A stretch of 64,000 nt of DNA from Pasteurellaceae bacterium 15-036681 (GCA_002002485.1 MQVI01000008.1:1-64000), one strand, 5' to 3'. Counted from the first letter of the stretch, positions 7,290 through 16,157 are shown. Notes: generated by a model not told the origin, from the letters alone. Numbers and translations are program-made.

Positions 7290-8825
7290 ATGACAGCAGT
7301 CAAAAACGGTGTACCGTTGCTCTCTATGAAGAATATCAGCAAATCCTTCGTGGGCGTGCAAGCGTTGAAAGATGTTCAACTTGAATTGCACAAAGGGGAA
7401 GCTCACGCGCTGATGGGAGAAAATGGTGCAGGTAAATCTACCTTGATGAAATGTTTAATCGGCGTTTACGAGGCAGATGAAGGCGAGATCATCTATAAAG
7501 GCAAACCTGTTAAATACAATTCAGTATTAGAGGCTCAACAAGATGGGATCAGTATGATTTTCCAAGAGTTGAATCTTATTCCGCATTTAACAGTGGCTGA
7601 AAATATTTTCTTTGCTCGTGAGCCAATTAAACTTGGTATGGTCGATAAAAAGAAAATGAACGAAGATGCCGCAAATCTTCTTAATATGTTCGATATCGAC
7701 GTAAAACCGACAGATTTAGTTAAAGACTTATCGGTTGCCCGTCAGCAAATGGTGGAAATCGCCAAAGCCCTTTCTTTCGATGTTGAAGTTCTTATTATGG
7801 ACGAACCAACATCGGCTCTTACTGAAAAAGAGATCGAAAAACTCTTCGAACTTGTGCGTCGCTTAAAAGATAAAGGCGTGTGTATTGTGTATATCTCACA
7901 CCGTATGGACGAACTTAAACAGATCTGCGAACGCATTACAATCTTCCGTGACGGAACCTATGTTTCTAGTCATCTTTTCTCTGAAATTACGATGGACGAA
8001 ATCATCACCAAAATGGTGGGACGTACTCTGGATAATCACTATCCGCCAAAAACAGCGCAAATTACCGATGAAATTATTTTATCGGTAATGAATGCAGAGC
8101 GTTATGGCGTATTCAAACCGCTCAATTTCGACCTGTTAAAAGGTGAAGTGTTAGGGATTACCGGCTTAGTTGGGGCAAAACGTACTGAACTAGCGCGTGC
8201 AATTTTTGGGGCGGATCAGCTTGATGCTGGCGAAATTTATGTACGTAATAAGAAAGTAGTGATTAGAGATCCATCTGACTCTATCAAAGCAGGTATCGCT
8301 TATCTCTCTGAAGACCGTAAATTAAACGGTGTCGCAGTGCGTATGACTATTCGTGAAAATATTACGATGGCTTCAATGGATAAAGTAACCGACCAACTCG
8401 GCATTATTTCTCATAATGAAGAGTTGAAAGCGAGTGATACATTCATCAAAAAAATGGAAATCAAAACGCCAACGCCAGAGCAGTTAGTAAATAACTTGAG
8501 TGGTGGTAACCAACAAAAAGTGGTTATTGGTAAATGGTTATTCCGTGATGCAAACGTGATGATTTTCGATGAACCAACGCGCGGTATCGACGTTGGGGCG
8601 AAATATGCTATTTATCAACTTATTGATGAACTTGCCGCAAATGGCGTGGGAGTTATCGTAATTTCTTCAGAATTACCAGAAGTACTTGGTATTACCAATC
8701 GCGTGATTGTTATGCGCGAAGGACGTATGACAGGTATGTTGGAAACTGCAAAAACCAACCAAGAAGAAATTATGCACTACGCAACAGGCGTAAAAGATAT
8801 GTTCAAACACGAATATAAAAATTAG
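7290..8825 (+). CDS. monosaccharide ABC transporter ATPase (RbsA/MglA type)
   Basis: A 511-residue double ATPase energising sugar import. The first domain has Walker A GENGAGKST (about residues 43-51), Walker B VLIMDEPTSAL and a weak signature LSVARQQ. The second has a degenerate Walker A (GLVGAKRTE), the signature LSGGNQQK and Walker B VMIFDEPTRGID. This pattern is typical of RbsA, MglA and XylG. The start follows TAGGAGGCAGT. It is first in a three-gene ATPase-permease-binding-protein operon. The substrate cannot be read from the sequence; position between fucP and fucO suggests L-fucose or a related sugar (inference). Confidence 0.9.
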   Translation: MTAVKNGVPLLSMKNISKSFVGVQALKDVQLELHKGEAHALMGENGAGKSTLMKCLIGVYEADEGEIIYKGKPVKYNSVLEAQQDGISMIFQELNLIPHLTVAENIFFAREPIKLGMVDKKKMNEDAANLLNMFDIDVKPTDLVKDLSVARQQMVEIAKALSFDVEVLIMDEPTSALTEKEIEKLFELVRRLKDKGVCIVYISHRMDELKQICERITIFRDGTYVSSHLFSEITMDEIITKMVGRTLDNHYPPKTAQITDEIILSVMNAERYGVFKPLNFDLLKGEVLGITGLVGAKRTELARAIFGADQLDAGEIYVRNKKVVIRDPSDSIKAGIAYLSEDRKLNGVAVRMTIRENITMASMDKVTDQLGIISHNEELKASDTFIKKMEIKTPTPEQLVNNLSGGNQQKVVIGKWLFRDANVMIFDEPTRGIDVGAKYAIYQLIDELAANGVGVIVISSELPEVLGITNRVIVMREGRMTGMLETAKTNQEEIMHYATGVKDMFKHEYKN

Positions 8826-8834
8826 GAGAACACT

Positions 8835-9836
8835 ATGAGCGAGAAACATAAAGACCTGCTACGCAAAATGGCGGCATTAGCTGGATTGATTTTACTTGTT
8901 ATCTTCTTCAGCGTAACAAACGAATACTTCTTTACTTCTAACAATATTATGACCGTTGGTCTGCAAACATCGACTATCGCCTTAATTGGTATTGGTGCAA
9001 CCTGTGTAATTTTAACGGGGGGTATCGACTTAAGTACGGGGTCAGTGGTAGCACTTTCTGGTGTGGCAGCTGCAATGATTGTAAACGCGGGCGTGCCAGT
9101 GCCACTAGGTATGATCTTCGGTATCTTAGTTGGCGGTGCTTGTGGTTTAGTAAACGGTATTTTGGTAACCAAAATGAAACTTCCGCCATTTATCGCAACG
9201 CTCGGTATGATGATGGTGGCACGTGGTGTGGCATTATATGTTACTAACGCAGCTCCTGTTTCAGGTATGCCAGAATCTTTCGCAGCACTTGGTAACGGCG
9301 CATTATTCCGTATCACTGAAGTGGGCGCAAACGGCTTACCAAAAGTGGTATTTGCAGGTATTCCATACCCTGTAATTATTATGATCTTCATCACAGTTCT
9401 ATTCACTTTCGCACTTACTAAACTCAAAGTAGGTCGTTATATCTATGCGATTGGTTCTAACGAAGAAGCTGCGCGCTTATCGGGTATTAAAACTAATCTC
9501 GTAAAAAATTATGCCTATGTAGCTAGTGGTTTACTCTCTGGTTTAACTGGCGTAATCCTTGCATCTCGTTTAGTAACAGCACAACCAAATGGTGGTGTGG
9601 CTTACGAACTTGATGCTATTGCAAGTGCAGTAGTCGGGGGCACATCGTTGATGGGCGGTGTGGGTACCATCCCTGGCACGTTAATTGGTTCATTCATTAT
9701 CGGTGTTCTTCGTAACGGCTTGAATATGAATGGCGTATCATCATTTGTACAAATGATCGTTATCGGCTTGGTGATTATTGTAGCGGTATCTTTAGACCAA
9801 CTACGTCAATCTAAAAAGCTAGGTAAGAAAGGCTAA
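8835..9836 (+). CDS. monosaccharide ABC transporter permease (RbsC type)
   Basis: A 333-residue inner-membrane permease of the BPD_transp_2 family with about 8-10 hydrophobic segments. Recognisable family blocks are GATCVILTGGIDLSTGSVVALSG, LPPFIATLGMMMVARGVALYV, GSNEEAARLSGIKTN (the coupling loop) and VVGGTSLMGGVGTIPGTLIGS. RbsC proteins are about 320 residues, so the length is normal. It starts 9 bases after the ATPase stop with TTAGGAGAACACT as binding site and is followed by the binding-protein gene 30 bases later. Confidence 0.9.
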   Translation: MSEKHKDLLRKMAALAGLILLVIFFSVTNEYFFTSNNIMTVGLQTSTIALIGIGATCVILTGGIDLSTGSVVALSGVAAAMIVNAGVPVPLGMIFGILVGGACGLVNGILVTKMKLPPFIATLGMMMVARGVALYVTNAAPVSGMPESFAALGNGALFRITEVGANGLPKVVFAGIPYPVIIMIFITVLFTFALTKLKVGRYIYAIGSNEEAARLSGIKTNLVKNYAYVASGLLSGLTGVILASRLVTAQPNGGVAYELDAIASAVVGGTSLMGGVGTIPGTLIGSFIIGVLRNGLNMNGVSSFVQMIVIGLVIIVAVSLDQLRQSKKLGKKG

Positions 9837-9866
9837 GTAACATACTCTCAACAAAGGAGATCTCAA

Positions 9867-10811
9867 ATGAAAAAATTAGCAATCGTAACCGCAACTGTAT
9901 TAGGTTTATCTTCACTTTTTGCAGCACCTGCGTGGGCAAAAACAGATGAAATCGCAGTAATCGTAAAATCAGCAAACTCAACTTTCTGGCAAAACGTACG
10001 TAAAGGCGCAGAAGTGGCTGGTGCAGATGTTGGCGGTAAGTACAAAGTGACTTTCCAAGGCCCAGAAGCTGAAACTGCAATTGATGCACAAGTAAATATG
10101 GTGGATAACGCAGTAAACCGTGGTGTAGCAGGTATCGTACTTGCAGCATCAGACCCTGTAGCATTAGTTCCTGCAGTGAAAAAAGCGTATGAAGCAGGTA
10201 TTCCAGTAGTTATGATCGATTCTGGTATCAACAACGATCAATACTACCAATCATTCCTTGCAACCGATAACCGTGCAGCAGGTAAATTAGCTGCTGAAAA
10301 ATTACTAGAAAAAGTGAAAGGCGGTAAAGTTGCAGTAATGTCATTCACTCAAGGTGCAGCGAGTGCGATTGAACGTACTGGCGGTTTTATGGATGAAGTG
10401 AAAGCGCGTGCAGACTACAAACTTGTAGGTCCATACTACTCAGATTCAGATATGACTAAAGCGCTTAACCAAACGGAAGACGTGTTAGGTTCTAACCCAG
10501 ATATCGCAGCAATCTTCGGTGCAAACGAACCAACAGCTGTTGGTATGGCGCGTGCGGTTAAACAAAAAGGCTTTGCAGGTAAAATCGTCGCAGTAGGCTT
10601 TGACGGTAACTCAGACTTACAAAACTTCGTTAAAGATGGCACATTAGACGGTATCGTGGTTCAATCTTCATACCAAATGGGTTACAAAGGTGTAAGTACT
10701 ATCGACCGTATCATCAAAGGTGAGAAAGTTGAAAAAGTTATCGACACCGGTGTTGTTTATGTAACTAAAGACAATATTGATTCTGAAGAAGCGAAAGGCG
10801 TTCTTTACTAA
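9867..10811 (+). CDS. periplasmic sugar-binding protein (RbsB type)
   Basis: A 314-residue solute-binding protein of the periplasmic-binding 1/4 family. Residues 1-24 are a signal peptide with an AWA cleavage site before KTDE. The mature protein shows FWQNVRKGAEVAG, the second-lobe DNRAAGKLAAEKLLE, FGANEPTAVGMARA and VAVGFDGNSDLQNF, as in ribose- and allose-binding proteins. It captures the sugar for the permease encoded upstream. Ligand identity is not readable; the genomic setting favours fucose or another 6-deoxy sugar. It starts after AAAGGAGATCTCAA. Confidence 0.9.
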   Translation: MKKLAIVTATVLGLSSLFAAPAWAKTDEIAVIVKSANSTFWQNVRKGAEVAGADVGGKYKVTFQGPEAETAIDAQVNMVDNAVNRGVAGIVLAASDPVALVPAVKKAYEAGIPVVMIDSGINNDQYYQSFLATDNRAAGKLAAEKLLEKVKGGKVAVMSFTQGAASAIERTGGFMDEVKARADYKLVGPYYSDSDMTKALNQTEDVLGSNPDIAAIFGANEPTAVGMARAVKQKGFAGKIVAVGFDGNSDLQNFVKDGTLDGIVVQSSYQMGYKGVSTIDRIIKGEKVEKVIDTGVVYVTKDNIDSEEAKGVLY

Positions 10812-10816
10812 GAATT

Positions 10817-10907
10817 AAATCTCCCCTAGCCCCCTCTTTTTCAAAGAGGGGGAATTATTCATAAACTCTCTTTTCCCCCTTTGAAAAAGGGGGATAAAAG
10901 GGGATTT
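10817..10907. repeat. MITE-like double hairpin between the ABC operon and fucO
   Basis: Hairpin CCCCCTCTTT/AAAGAGGGGG (10830-10852) and hairpin CCCCCTTT/AAAAAGGGGG (10875-10893) lie inside outer inverted arms AAATC(T)CCCCT (from 10817) and AGGGGATTT (ending 10907). It forms a small nested palindrome 6 bases after the binding-protein stop codon. It may terminate the ABC operon, and its form resembles a miniature inverted-repeat element. Confidence 0.6.
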
Positions 10908-11003
10908 AAGAGAGAGCAACAAGCGGTTGGTTCTCATCTATTTTTTACGCTTAGTCTCTCTCTGCATAAAATTATTTTTATAAATCTAAAGAGGAAAACA
11001 AAA

Positions 11004-12167
11004 ATGGCTAATCGTCTTATCCTAAATGAAACCAGCTATCACGGCAAAGGTGCAATCCAAAATATCGTGCCAGAAGCAACGCGTCGTGGTTTTAAAAAAG
11101 CGCTTGTTGTCACAGACAAAGACTTAGTGAAATATAACGTTGCATCAAAAGTCACAGACTTATTAGATGCAGCAGGCTTAGCATACGAAGTATTTGATGA
11201 AGTAAAAGCAAACCCAGCAGTGGATGTAGTTAAAGCTGGTGTTGAAAGATTTAAACAAGCAGGTGCAGACTATCTAATTGCTATCGGCGGTGGTTCTCCG
11301 ATTGATACATCAAAAGCGATTGGTATCATCATCAATAACCCAGAATTTAGCGATGTGCTTTCACTTGAAGGCGTTGCTCCAACCAAAAATAAATGTGTAC
11401 CTATTATCGCGGTAGCAACTACAGCAGGTACAGCAGCAGAAGTAACAATCAACTACGTAATTACAGACGAAGCAAAAAAACGCAAATTCGTTTGTGTGGA
11501 CGTGAATGACGTGCCAGTAGTGGCGGTTGTTGACCCAGATATGATGGCTTCAATGCCAAAAGGCTTAGCGGCTGCAACAGGTATGGATGCTTTAACACAC
11601 GCTATCGAAGGCTATATCACCAAAGCTGCGTGGGAATTAACTGACGCATTACACTTAAAAGCAATTGAAATTATCGGCCGTTCATTACGCTTAGCAGTAA
11701 ATGGTACTGGTGCAGATAAAGACAAAGGCTTTGAAGGTATGGCATTAGGTCAATATGTGGCAGGTATGGGCTTCTCTAACGTAGGTTTAGGTGTAGTTCA
11801 CAGTATGGCTCACCCACTTTCAGCTTACTACGACACACCACACGGTATCGCAAATGCAGTGTTACTTCCATATGTAATGGAATTTAACAAAAACTACACA
11901 GGCGAAAAATACCGTGAAATCGCACGTGCAATGGGCGTAAAAGGCGTTGATGAAATGACTCAAGAAGAGTACCGCAACGCAGCAATCCAAGCAGTTCAAC
12001 AGCTTTCTACAGATGTTGGTATTCCTCCAAAACTTTCACAAATCGGCGTATTAGAAAAAGATTTAGTGGCATTATCAGTAGATGCGTTAAATGACGTTTG
12101 TACAGGCGGTAACCCAAGAGATTGTACAGCGGAAGAAATTTTAGAAGTATATAAAATTGCATTTTAA
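11004..12167 (+). CDS. fucO: lactaldehyde reductase / iron-dependent alcohol dehydrogenase
   Basis: Reduces L-lactaldehyde from fuculose phosphate cleavage to 1,2-propanediol with NADH, which disposes of electrons anaerobically. The start at 11004 follows AAAGAGGAAAAC and gives 387 residues (FucO about 382); the in-frame extension back to 10881 lies in a repeat and is not family-like. Group III ADH marks are IGGGSPIDTSKA, TTAGTAAEVT and the iron ligands in MDALTHAIEGY and VVHSMAHPLSAYYDTPHG. It is separated from the ABC genes by a MITE-like repeat and ends with an uptake-signal-type terminator. Confidence 0.9.
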   Translation: MANRLILNETSYHGKGAIQNIVPEATRRGFKKALVVTDKDLVKYNVASKVTDLLDAAGLAYEVFDEVKANPAVDVVKAGVERFKQAGADYLIAIGGGSPIDTSKAIGIIINNPEFSDVLSLEGVAPTKNKCVPIIAVATTAGTAAEVTINYVITDEAKKRKFVCVDVNDVPVVAVVDPDMMASMPKGLAAATGMDALTHAIEGYITKAAWELTDALHLKAIEIIGRSLRLAVNGTGADKDKGFEGMALGQYVAGMGFSNVGLGVVHSMAHPLSAYYDTPHGIANAVLLPYVMEFNKNYTGEKYREIARAMGVKGVDEMTQEEYRNAAIQAVQQLSTDVGIPPKLSQIGVLEKDLVALSVDALNDVCTGGNPRDCTAEEILEVYKIAF

Positions 12168-12193
12168 TTAACGGATAAATCCTTTTCCTCCTC

Positions 12194-12245
12194 AAGCGGT
12201 CAGATTTTGCAAATTTTTTGCGAGAGCTGACCGCTTTCTTTTCAT
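12194..12245 (+). terminator. terminator after fucO, inverted uptake-signal pair
   Basis: AAGCGGTCAG (12194-12203) pairs with CTGACCGCTT (12227-12236), followed by T-rich sequence. The arm AAGCGGTCAGATTTTGCAAA matches the Apl-type DNA uptake signal, so the structure doubles as an uptake sequence and a terminator. Confidence 0.75.
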
Positions 12246-12266
12246 TTTTCAATTATCTATTTATTT

Positions 12267-12282
12267 TGTGAGTCTCTTCACA
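12267..12282. promoter_or_regulatory. CRP binding site upstream of the Tat propeller gene
   Basis: TGTGAgtctctTCACA matches the consensus and ends about 77 bp before the start at 12359. The gene after it therefore has its own catabolite-controlled promoter and is not merely read through from fucO. Confidence 0.75.
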
Positions 12283-12358
12283 TTTCTAACTCTATGATCT
12301 TGCGAAGAAAAGACCAAATCTAATATCTTATATGCCCTTTCTTAAACAGGAGCTTGTT

Positions 12359-13912
12359 ATGTTAGAACTTTCTCGTCGTTCTCTACTTTTAGGATTAGGT
12401 GGAATGGCTGCTTTGGCTGTGTCACCTGCGATTGCCAACACTTCAGGATTTACCGTTAGATCAGCCTCTTTAGAACCTCGCCCACTGAAACGCCAATTAA
12501 AACACTATTTTGCCTTTGATACAGGAATTTATCACGGGCTGAAAATGAATAATATGCGCCTCAAAATGGGCAAAGTGAAAAAAGATGATCGTAGTCCATT
12601 ATTTATTGAAGGCTTATATGAAAATCCGCCAAAAGCGTGGGAGCCTCGAATTGATAACGGCTATCCGAATGTGATTTTAGATGACAAAGGTGTTTATCAC
12701 TGTTACTACACCTTATTTGTTGTTGATCCATCATCAACCGCCACACCTCGCGAAAAGCGTTCTGAAATCGCTTATTCAACCAAAGATCGTAAAGTGGGAT
12801 TAGCCTATGCGCGTTCAACGGATGGTATTCATTGGGAGAAACCAAACCTAAATATCGTTGATTTTGAAGGTAGTAAAGAAAATAACCTTATTATGCGTGA
12901 CGTAGCAGGTACAGGCGTTTTATATGAGCCGAATGAGTCCGATCCGAATAAACGCTTTAAGTTGATTACACGCAAAGAAGATAATCTCAAAATGGCTGTG
13001 GCATTTTCTGCAGACGGTGTGCATTTCTCTGAATTGATTGAATGGAAAGAAAATAGTCCTGTGTTGGGAGCGGATTGCCATAACTCGGTGTTTAGAGATA
13101 GCCGAACCAACCAATATATTTTAAATACTCGTTTATGGGCGAGTAACTTCCGTGTTCAAGCGATTTCGCGTAGTGATGACTTTATTAACTGGTCGCCGAT
13201 GGAAGAAGTGTTGCGCGGACAAGGTTTTGATGAGCAAGTCTATTCAATGACGGTGTTTGAACATAACGATATCTACTTCGGTTTAGCGTCTGTGTATAAA
13301 CAAGGCGATATTTCGGTAATGGATTTTGATACGCTGAACTTGGAGCTGTATTGGTCAACTAATCTCACCGAATGGAACAAAGCGGTTCCTGAAAATAATA
13401 TCTTTATTCCGTCAGGTGCAGGGCGTGATAAATACCTTGAAGGCGAGTTTGATAGCGCAACCATTTTCGCCTCATCAATGACCGCAGGGGATAATCGAAT
13501 TTACTATACTGGCGGTAAGGGTCGTCATCGTGGCTGGCGTGAAACGGGCTTAGGTTTAGCTTATGCAGATAAAAATCGCTTAGTAGGTATGGTGCAACGT
13601 TACCCTGAAAAACCGATGAGCTTTGGTACACAAGCCTTCAAATTCTTTGGAGAAGAGCTGTATATCTGGGCTGATTTAGAGCAAGGCGGTAGTTTAAGTA
13701 TTGAAGTCGAGAAAAAAGCCGGTTTTGAGCCTGAAAATTGCGAATTGAACCGTCAAGAAAATGGCGCTTATAAAGTCACTTTCAAAGGGCAATCGCTCGT
13801 TGACGCAACCAAAGAAAAACCAGTACCATTTAAAGTAACCTTAAATAAAGGGACATTCTGGGGGATTAGTGGTAATTTTGAAATGGACGAATCGCGTTAT
13901 TGGAAAGGCTAG
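12359..13912 (+). CDS. Tat-exported five-bladed beta-propeller, glycosidase-like
   Basis: A 517-residue protein starting at 12359 after CAGGAG; the ATG at 12332 lacks a site. The N-terminus LSRRSLLLGLGG...SPAIANTS is a twin-arginine signal peptide, so it folds before export to the periplasm. The mature part shows repeated blades with STDGIHWEKP (about residue 155), a second blade-type SADGVHFSELIEW and DNGYPNVILDDKG, resembling the GH32/GH43-type propeller superfamily. I cannot assign catalytic residues with confidence. Position behind fucO and its own CRP site suggest sugar-related work, perhaps release or modification of a fucosylated compound (inference). Confidence 0.6.
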   Translation: MLELSRRSLLLGLGGMAALAVSPAIANTSGFTVRSASLEPRPLKRQLKHYFAFDTGIYHGLKMNNMRLKMGKVKKDDRSPLFIEGLYENPPKAWEPRIDNGYPNVILDDKGVYHCYYTLFVVDPSSTATPREKRSEIAYSTKDRKVGLAYARSTDGIHWEKPNLNIVDFEGSKENNLIMRDVAGTGVLYEPNESDPNKRFKLITRKEDNLKMAVAFSADGVHFSELIEWKENSPVLGADCHNSVFRDSRTNQYILNTRLWASNFRVQAISRSDDFINWSPMEEVLRGQGFDEQVYSMTVFEHNDIYFGLASVYKQGDISVMDFDTLNLELYWSTNLTEWNKAVPENNIFIPSGAGRDKYLEGEFDSATIFASSMTAGDNRIYYTGGKGRHRGWRETGLGLAYADKNRLVGMVQRYPEKPMSFGTQAFKFFGEELYIWADLEQGGSLSIEVEKKAGFEPENCELNRQENGAYKVTFKGQSLVDATKEKPVPFKVTLNKGTFWGISGNFEMDESRYWKG

Positions 13913-13970
13913 AGTATTACAGTAAAAAGTTAAGATTGTATTATGTAGCAGTTGCACAAACTTTTTTACA

Positions 13971-13991
13971 CCCTCTCCCTCTGGGAGAGGG
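13971..13991. repeat. perfect short hairpin CCCTCTCCC/GGGAGAGGG
   Basis: CCCTCTCCC (13971-13979), loop TCT, GGGAGAGGG (13983-13991). It lies just before the repeat at 14027 and together with it fills the gap between the convergent propeller and dhaM genes. Confidence 0.6.
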
Positions 13992-14026
13992 AAATTGTTA
14001 AATATTCCTTAGATATCAAGCTTGTT

Positions 14027-14088
14027 ACTCTCTCTGCAAAAAATTGCTAAACGCAATTTTTGCGGTCTCTCTCCCAAGGGGAGAGAGT
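14027..14088. repeat. intergenic repeat, copy 1 (second copy at 22721)
   Basis: The element is CTCTCTGCAAAA..., an inner hairpin with arms AAAATTG/CAATTTT, then TCTCTCTCCC and GGGAGAGAGT. A second copy with only a few substitutions stands at 22721-22781. Changes in the inner loop (CTAAACG against TTGAACA) leave the stems intact. The outer CTCTCT and AGAGAG arms are complementary. Confidence 0.75.
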
Positions 14089-14159
14089 GATTACTTTACC
14101 TAGTTCATTGAAGGAGGATTGTCGAGTATAAAAACTCGAAAAAGTATTTAGCTAAGCGG

Positions 14160-15536
14160 CTAAACTAACCAGCCCTCGATCCAATTCACTCTAATTTCCG
14201 AACCATTTTCAAACTTATGGTTAACTTGAACCATCATAGGGATCCCTGCAGCTTGGGCTATTAATGCCGTGTGAGAATAACGAGATCCTTCAGTAAGCAA
14301 AATGCCTTTGAAAGATTTTGTTAATAGGCTTACTAAGGTTGATGGGTAGAGTTCTTTGGCGCATAGCAAACTATTTTCAGAAAGTTCTGGCACTGGAATA
14401 GGTTGATTGAGCAAGTTACAAATCAATCTATCGCGTAAATCTTCCAAATCAAGGGAGCGTGCTTGTAAATAAGGATCATCAAGGGACTGATATTGCTTAA
14501 TCAGCTCAGCAAACTGTTGCTGACATGCTGAAATCACATCTGTTTCCGCCAGCAGACTCTGCATCTCCTCAACAATTTCATCTAACAGTAATTGATGAGC
14601 CTGAAAAATCCCACGGAAAGCATCGGGTAGTTGTGCCGTTTCCGCTAATATCGAAAGTTGCTGTTGGGTGGTTACTACAGCTTGTTCTAGGCTTACGCAA
14701 GCGGTGAGATTTTGCCAATTTTTTGCAAAATTTTGTTCAAAAACAACCGCTTGACCAACGCAAAACTCGGGCAGAATTGGCTGTCCGAACTGTTTATTTT
14801 CAGCTTGAGCAGAAATATTCACCTCTTCACCAAAATGATTTTCAGCTAAAATTCTCAACGCCTCTAAAGCTTGCTCGGCATCTGAACCTTCAACATAAAA
14901 GGTCACCTGCTGTTGTGCACGAATTTGCAATTGAATTAACTGATTGTAACTACGAGCATCCACAATCTGTTGATTGACTTCCGCCCATACTTTTGCAGAA
15001 AATGGCGCGATTGTTTCAATCACTTTCGCCGCCGGACGCGCGTGGATGCCATTGGGGTTTTGCACCGTCCATGTAAATTTTTTGGCAAATTCCGAAGGTA
15101 AACTAACCGCTTGTGCCTCCGAGGTTTCCTGTGTACCCAATTGGCCACGTTTAGCTATTAATGCATTTTCCGCCTCAGTAATAACCTCCGTTAAACTTGC
15201 GCCCGCAGAAGCAGACACCACGGCTGCCATTGTGCCTTCAACAAGTGGCGCAGCGCAGAGTTTAACATTCTGCGCCATCTCAGGATCAATCAAATCTAAC
15301 GCCGTTTCAGCACTTAAAATAGCACTGCCGAGATCCATTAAAATCACTACGCCATCTGGACTATAAACTTGCTCAATCGCACTCATAATCCGCACTGCGT
15401 CAGTACCTATCGCATTTTCAGGCTCCTCTATCCCTGCTGCAATCGCAATTTGACAGCCATGATTCATTTGCTCCGCCAGTTCAGCAACCCCGCAAGCCAA
15501 GGTGTAGGAGTGAGAAACCAGAACTAAATTAACCAT
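14160..15536 (-). CDS. dhaM: PTS-dependent dihydroxyacetone kinase phosphotransferase subunit
   Basis: Passes phosphate from the general PTS to the ADP bound on DhaL. The 458 residues contain three fused domains as in E. coli DhaM (about 472): an EIIA-mannose-like domain with the phospho-histidine in SHSYTLACG (residue 9), an HPr-like domain with NPNGIHARPAA at about residues 159-169, and an N-terminal enzyme I-like domain whose TEGSRYSHTALIAQAAGIP carries the third histidine. It overlaps dhaL by 8 bases. A pair of uptake-signal words lies inside the coding sequence in the linker before the enzyme I part. Confidence 0.92.
   Translation of the reverse strand: MVNLVLVSHSYTLACGVAELAEQMNHGCQIAIAAGIEEPENAIGTDAVRIMSAIEQVYSPDGVVILMDLGSAILSAETALDLIDPEMAQNVKLCAAPLVEGTMAAVVSASAGASLTEVITEAENALIAKRGQLGTQETSEAQAVSLPSEFAKKFTWTVQNPNGIHARPAAKVIETIAPFSAKVWAEVNQQIVDARSYNQLIQLQIRAQQQVTFYVEGSDAEQALEALRILAENHFGEEVNISAQAENKQFGQPILPEFCVGQAVVFEQNFAKNWQNLTACVSLEQAVVTTQQQLSILAETAQLPDAFRGIFQAHQLLLDEIVEEMQSLLAETDVISACQQQFAELIKQYQSLDDPYLQARSLDLEDLRDRLICNLLNQPIPVPELSENSLLCAKELYPSTLVSLLTKSFKGILLTEGSRYSHTALIAQAAGIPMMVQVNHKFENGSEIRVNWIEGWLV
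14695..14753. other. inverted pair of DNA uptake signal words inside dhaM
   Basis: GCAAGCGGTGAGATTTTGCC begins at 14697, and the reverse form ACAACCGCTTG ends at 14753, with TTTTTTGCAAAATTTTG between. Both match the Apl-type uptake signal core AAGCGGT plus AT tracts. They are tolerated in the coding region between the HPr and EI-like domains, which marks that stretch as a flexible linker (inference). Confidence 0.6.
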
Positions 15537-16137
15537 TCACAACCTCATCCAATGCTTCAATCATTAATGTTGCTGAGGTTGCTCCTGGGTCTTGATGACC
15601 AATACTGCGCTCGCCTAAATAACTTGCGCGTCCTTTTTTCGCCTGTAGTGGAATAGTGCCTTCAAGGGCTTGTTTTGCCACAGTTAAGGCTTGTGCAACA
15701 TCTTGATTTTGTTGTAATTCTGCGATGACTGGCAACCAAACATCACACATGGTTTTATCACCGATTTCCGCTTTACCACGTGCTACTACACCATTAACCC
15801 CTTCTTGCAGTGCTTGAGTAAATTCGGCTAGGGAGGCTATTTCCTTACCTGCAACAGGTTGCGCCATTTTCATAAACAGCGTACCAAATAATGGACCACT
15901 TGCACCGCCTACGCTTGACAGTAGAGTCATTCCTGTTGTTTTCAAAATGGTGCCAATGTCTTTGTCGGCAACTGTTGGTAGTTTTTCAACAACCTTAGCA
16001 AAGCCGCGTTGCATATTTAAACCGTGGTCAGCATCGCCGATTGCGGTATCTAATTCAGTTAAAAATTGCTGGTGTTGAGTGAATTTGTCTGCGCAAAGAT
16101 TTAACCATTGAATAATTTGAGTTTTCGTCATTTCCAT
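15529..16137 (-). CDS. dhaL: dihydroxyacetone kinase ADP-binding subunit
   Basis: Carries a permanently bound ADP that receives phosphate from DhaM and passes it to dihydroxyacetone on DhaK. It has 202 residues (E. coli DhaL 210). Nucleotide and magnesium contacts are in DTAIGDADHGLNMQRGF (residues 26-42), with GGASGPLFGTLFM and LGERSIGHQDPGATSA further on. The start follows a GGAAAGCAC stretch. It overlaps dhaM by 8 bases, and the multi-hairpin element at 16158-16271 separates it from dhaK upstream. Confidence 0.92.
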   Translation of the reverse strand: MEMTKTQIIQWLNLCADKFTQHQQFLTELDTAIGDADHGLNMQRGFAKVVEKLPTVADKDIGTILKTTGMTLLSSVGGASGPLFGTLFMKMAQPVAGKEIASLAEFTQALQEGVNGVVARGKAEIGDKTMCDVWLPVIAELQQNQDVAQALTVAKQALEGTIPLQAKKGRASYLGERSIGHQDPGATSATLMIEALDEVVNG

Positions 16138-16157
16138 TGTGCTTTCCTTTTCTTAGT

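Noticed and set aside
8822-9427. 201-residue open frame on the minus strand across the ABC permease gene
   Set aside because: It is antisense to a well-supported RbsC-type permease; composition is Ala/Pro/Thr/Ile-rich as expected of a shadow frame, and there is no homology or start signal.
10881-11003. 41-residue N-terminal extension of FucO
   Set aside because: It is read through a MITE-like repeat and an uptake-signal core, has no family similarity, and a good ribosome binding site stands at 10991.
14974-15366. 130-residue plus-strand frame inside dhaM
   Set aside because: Antisense to the EIIA and HPr domains of DhaM; no independent evidence.
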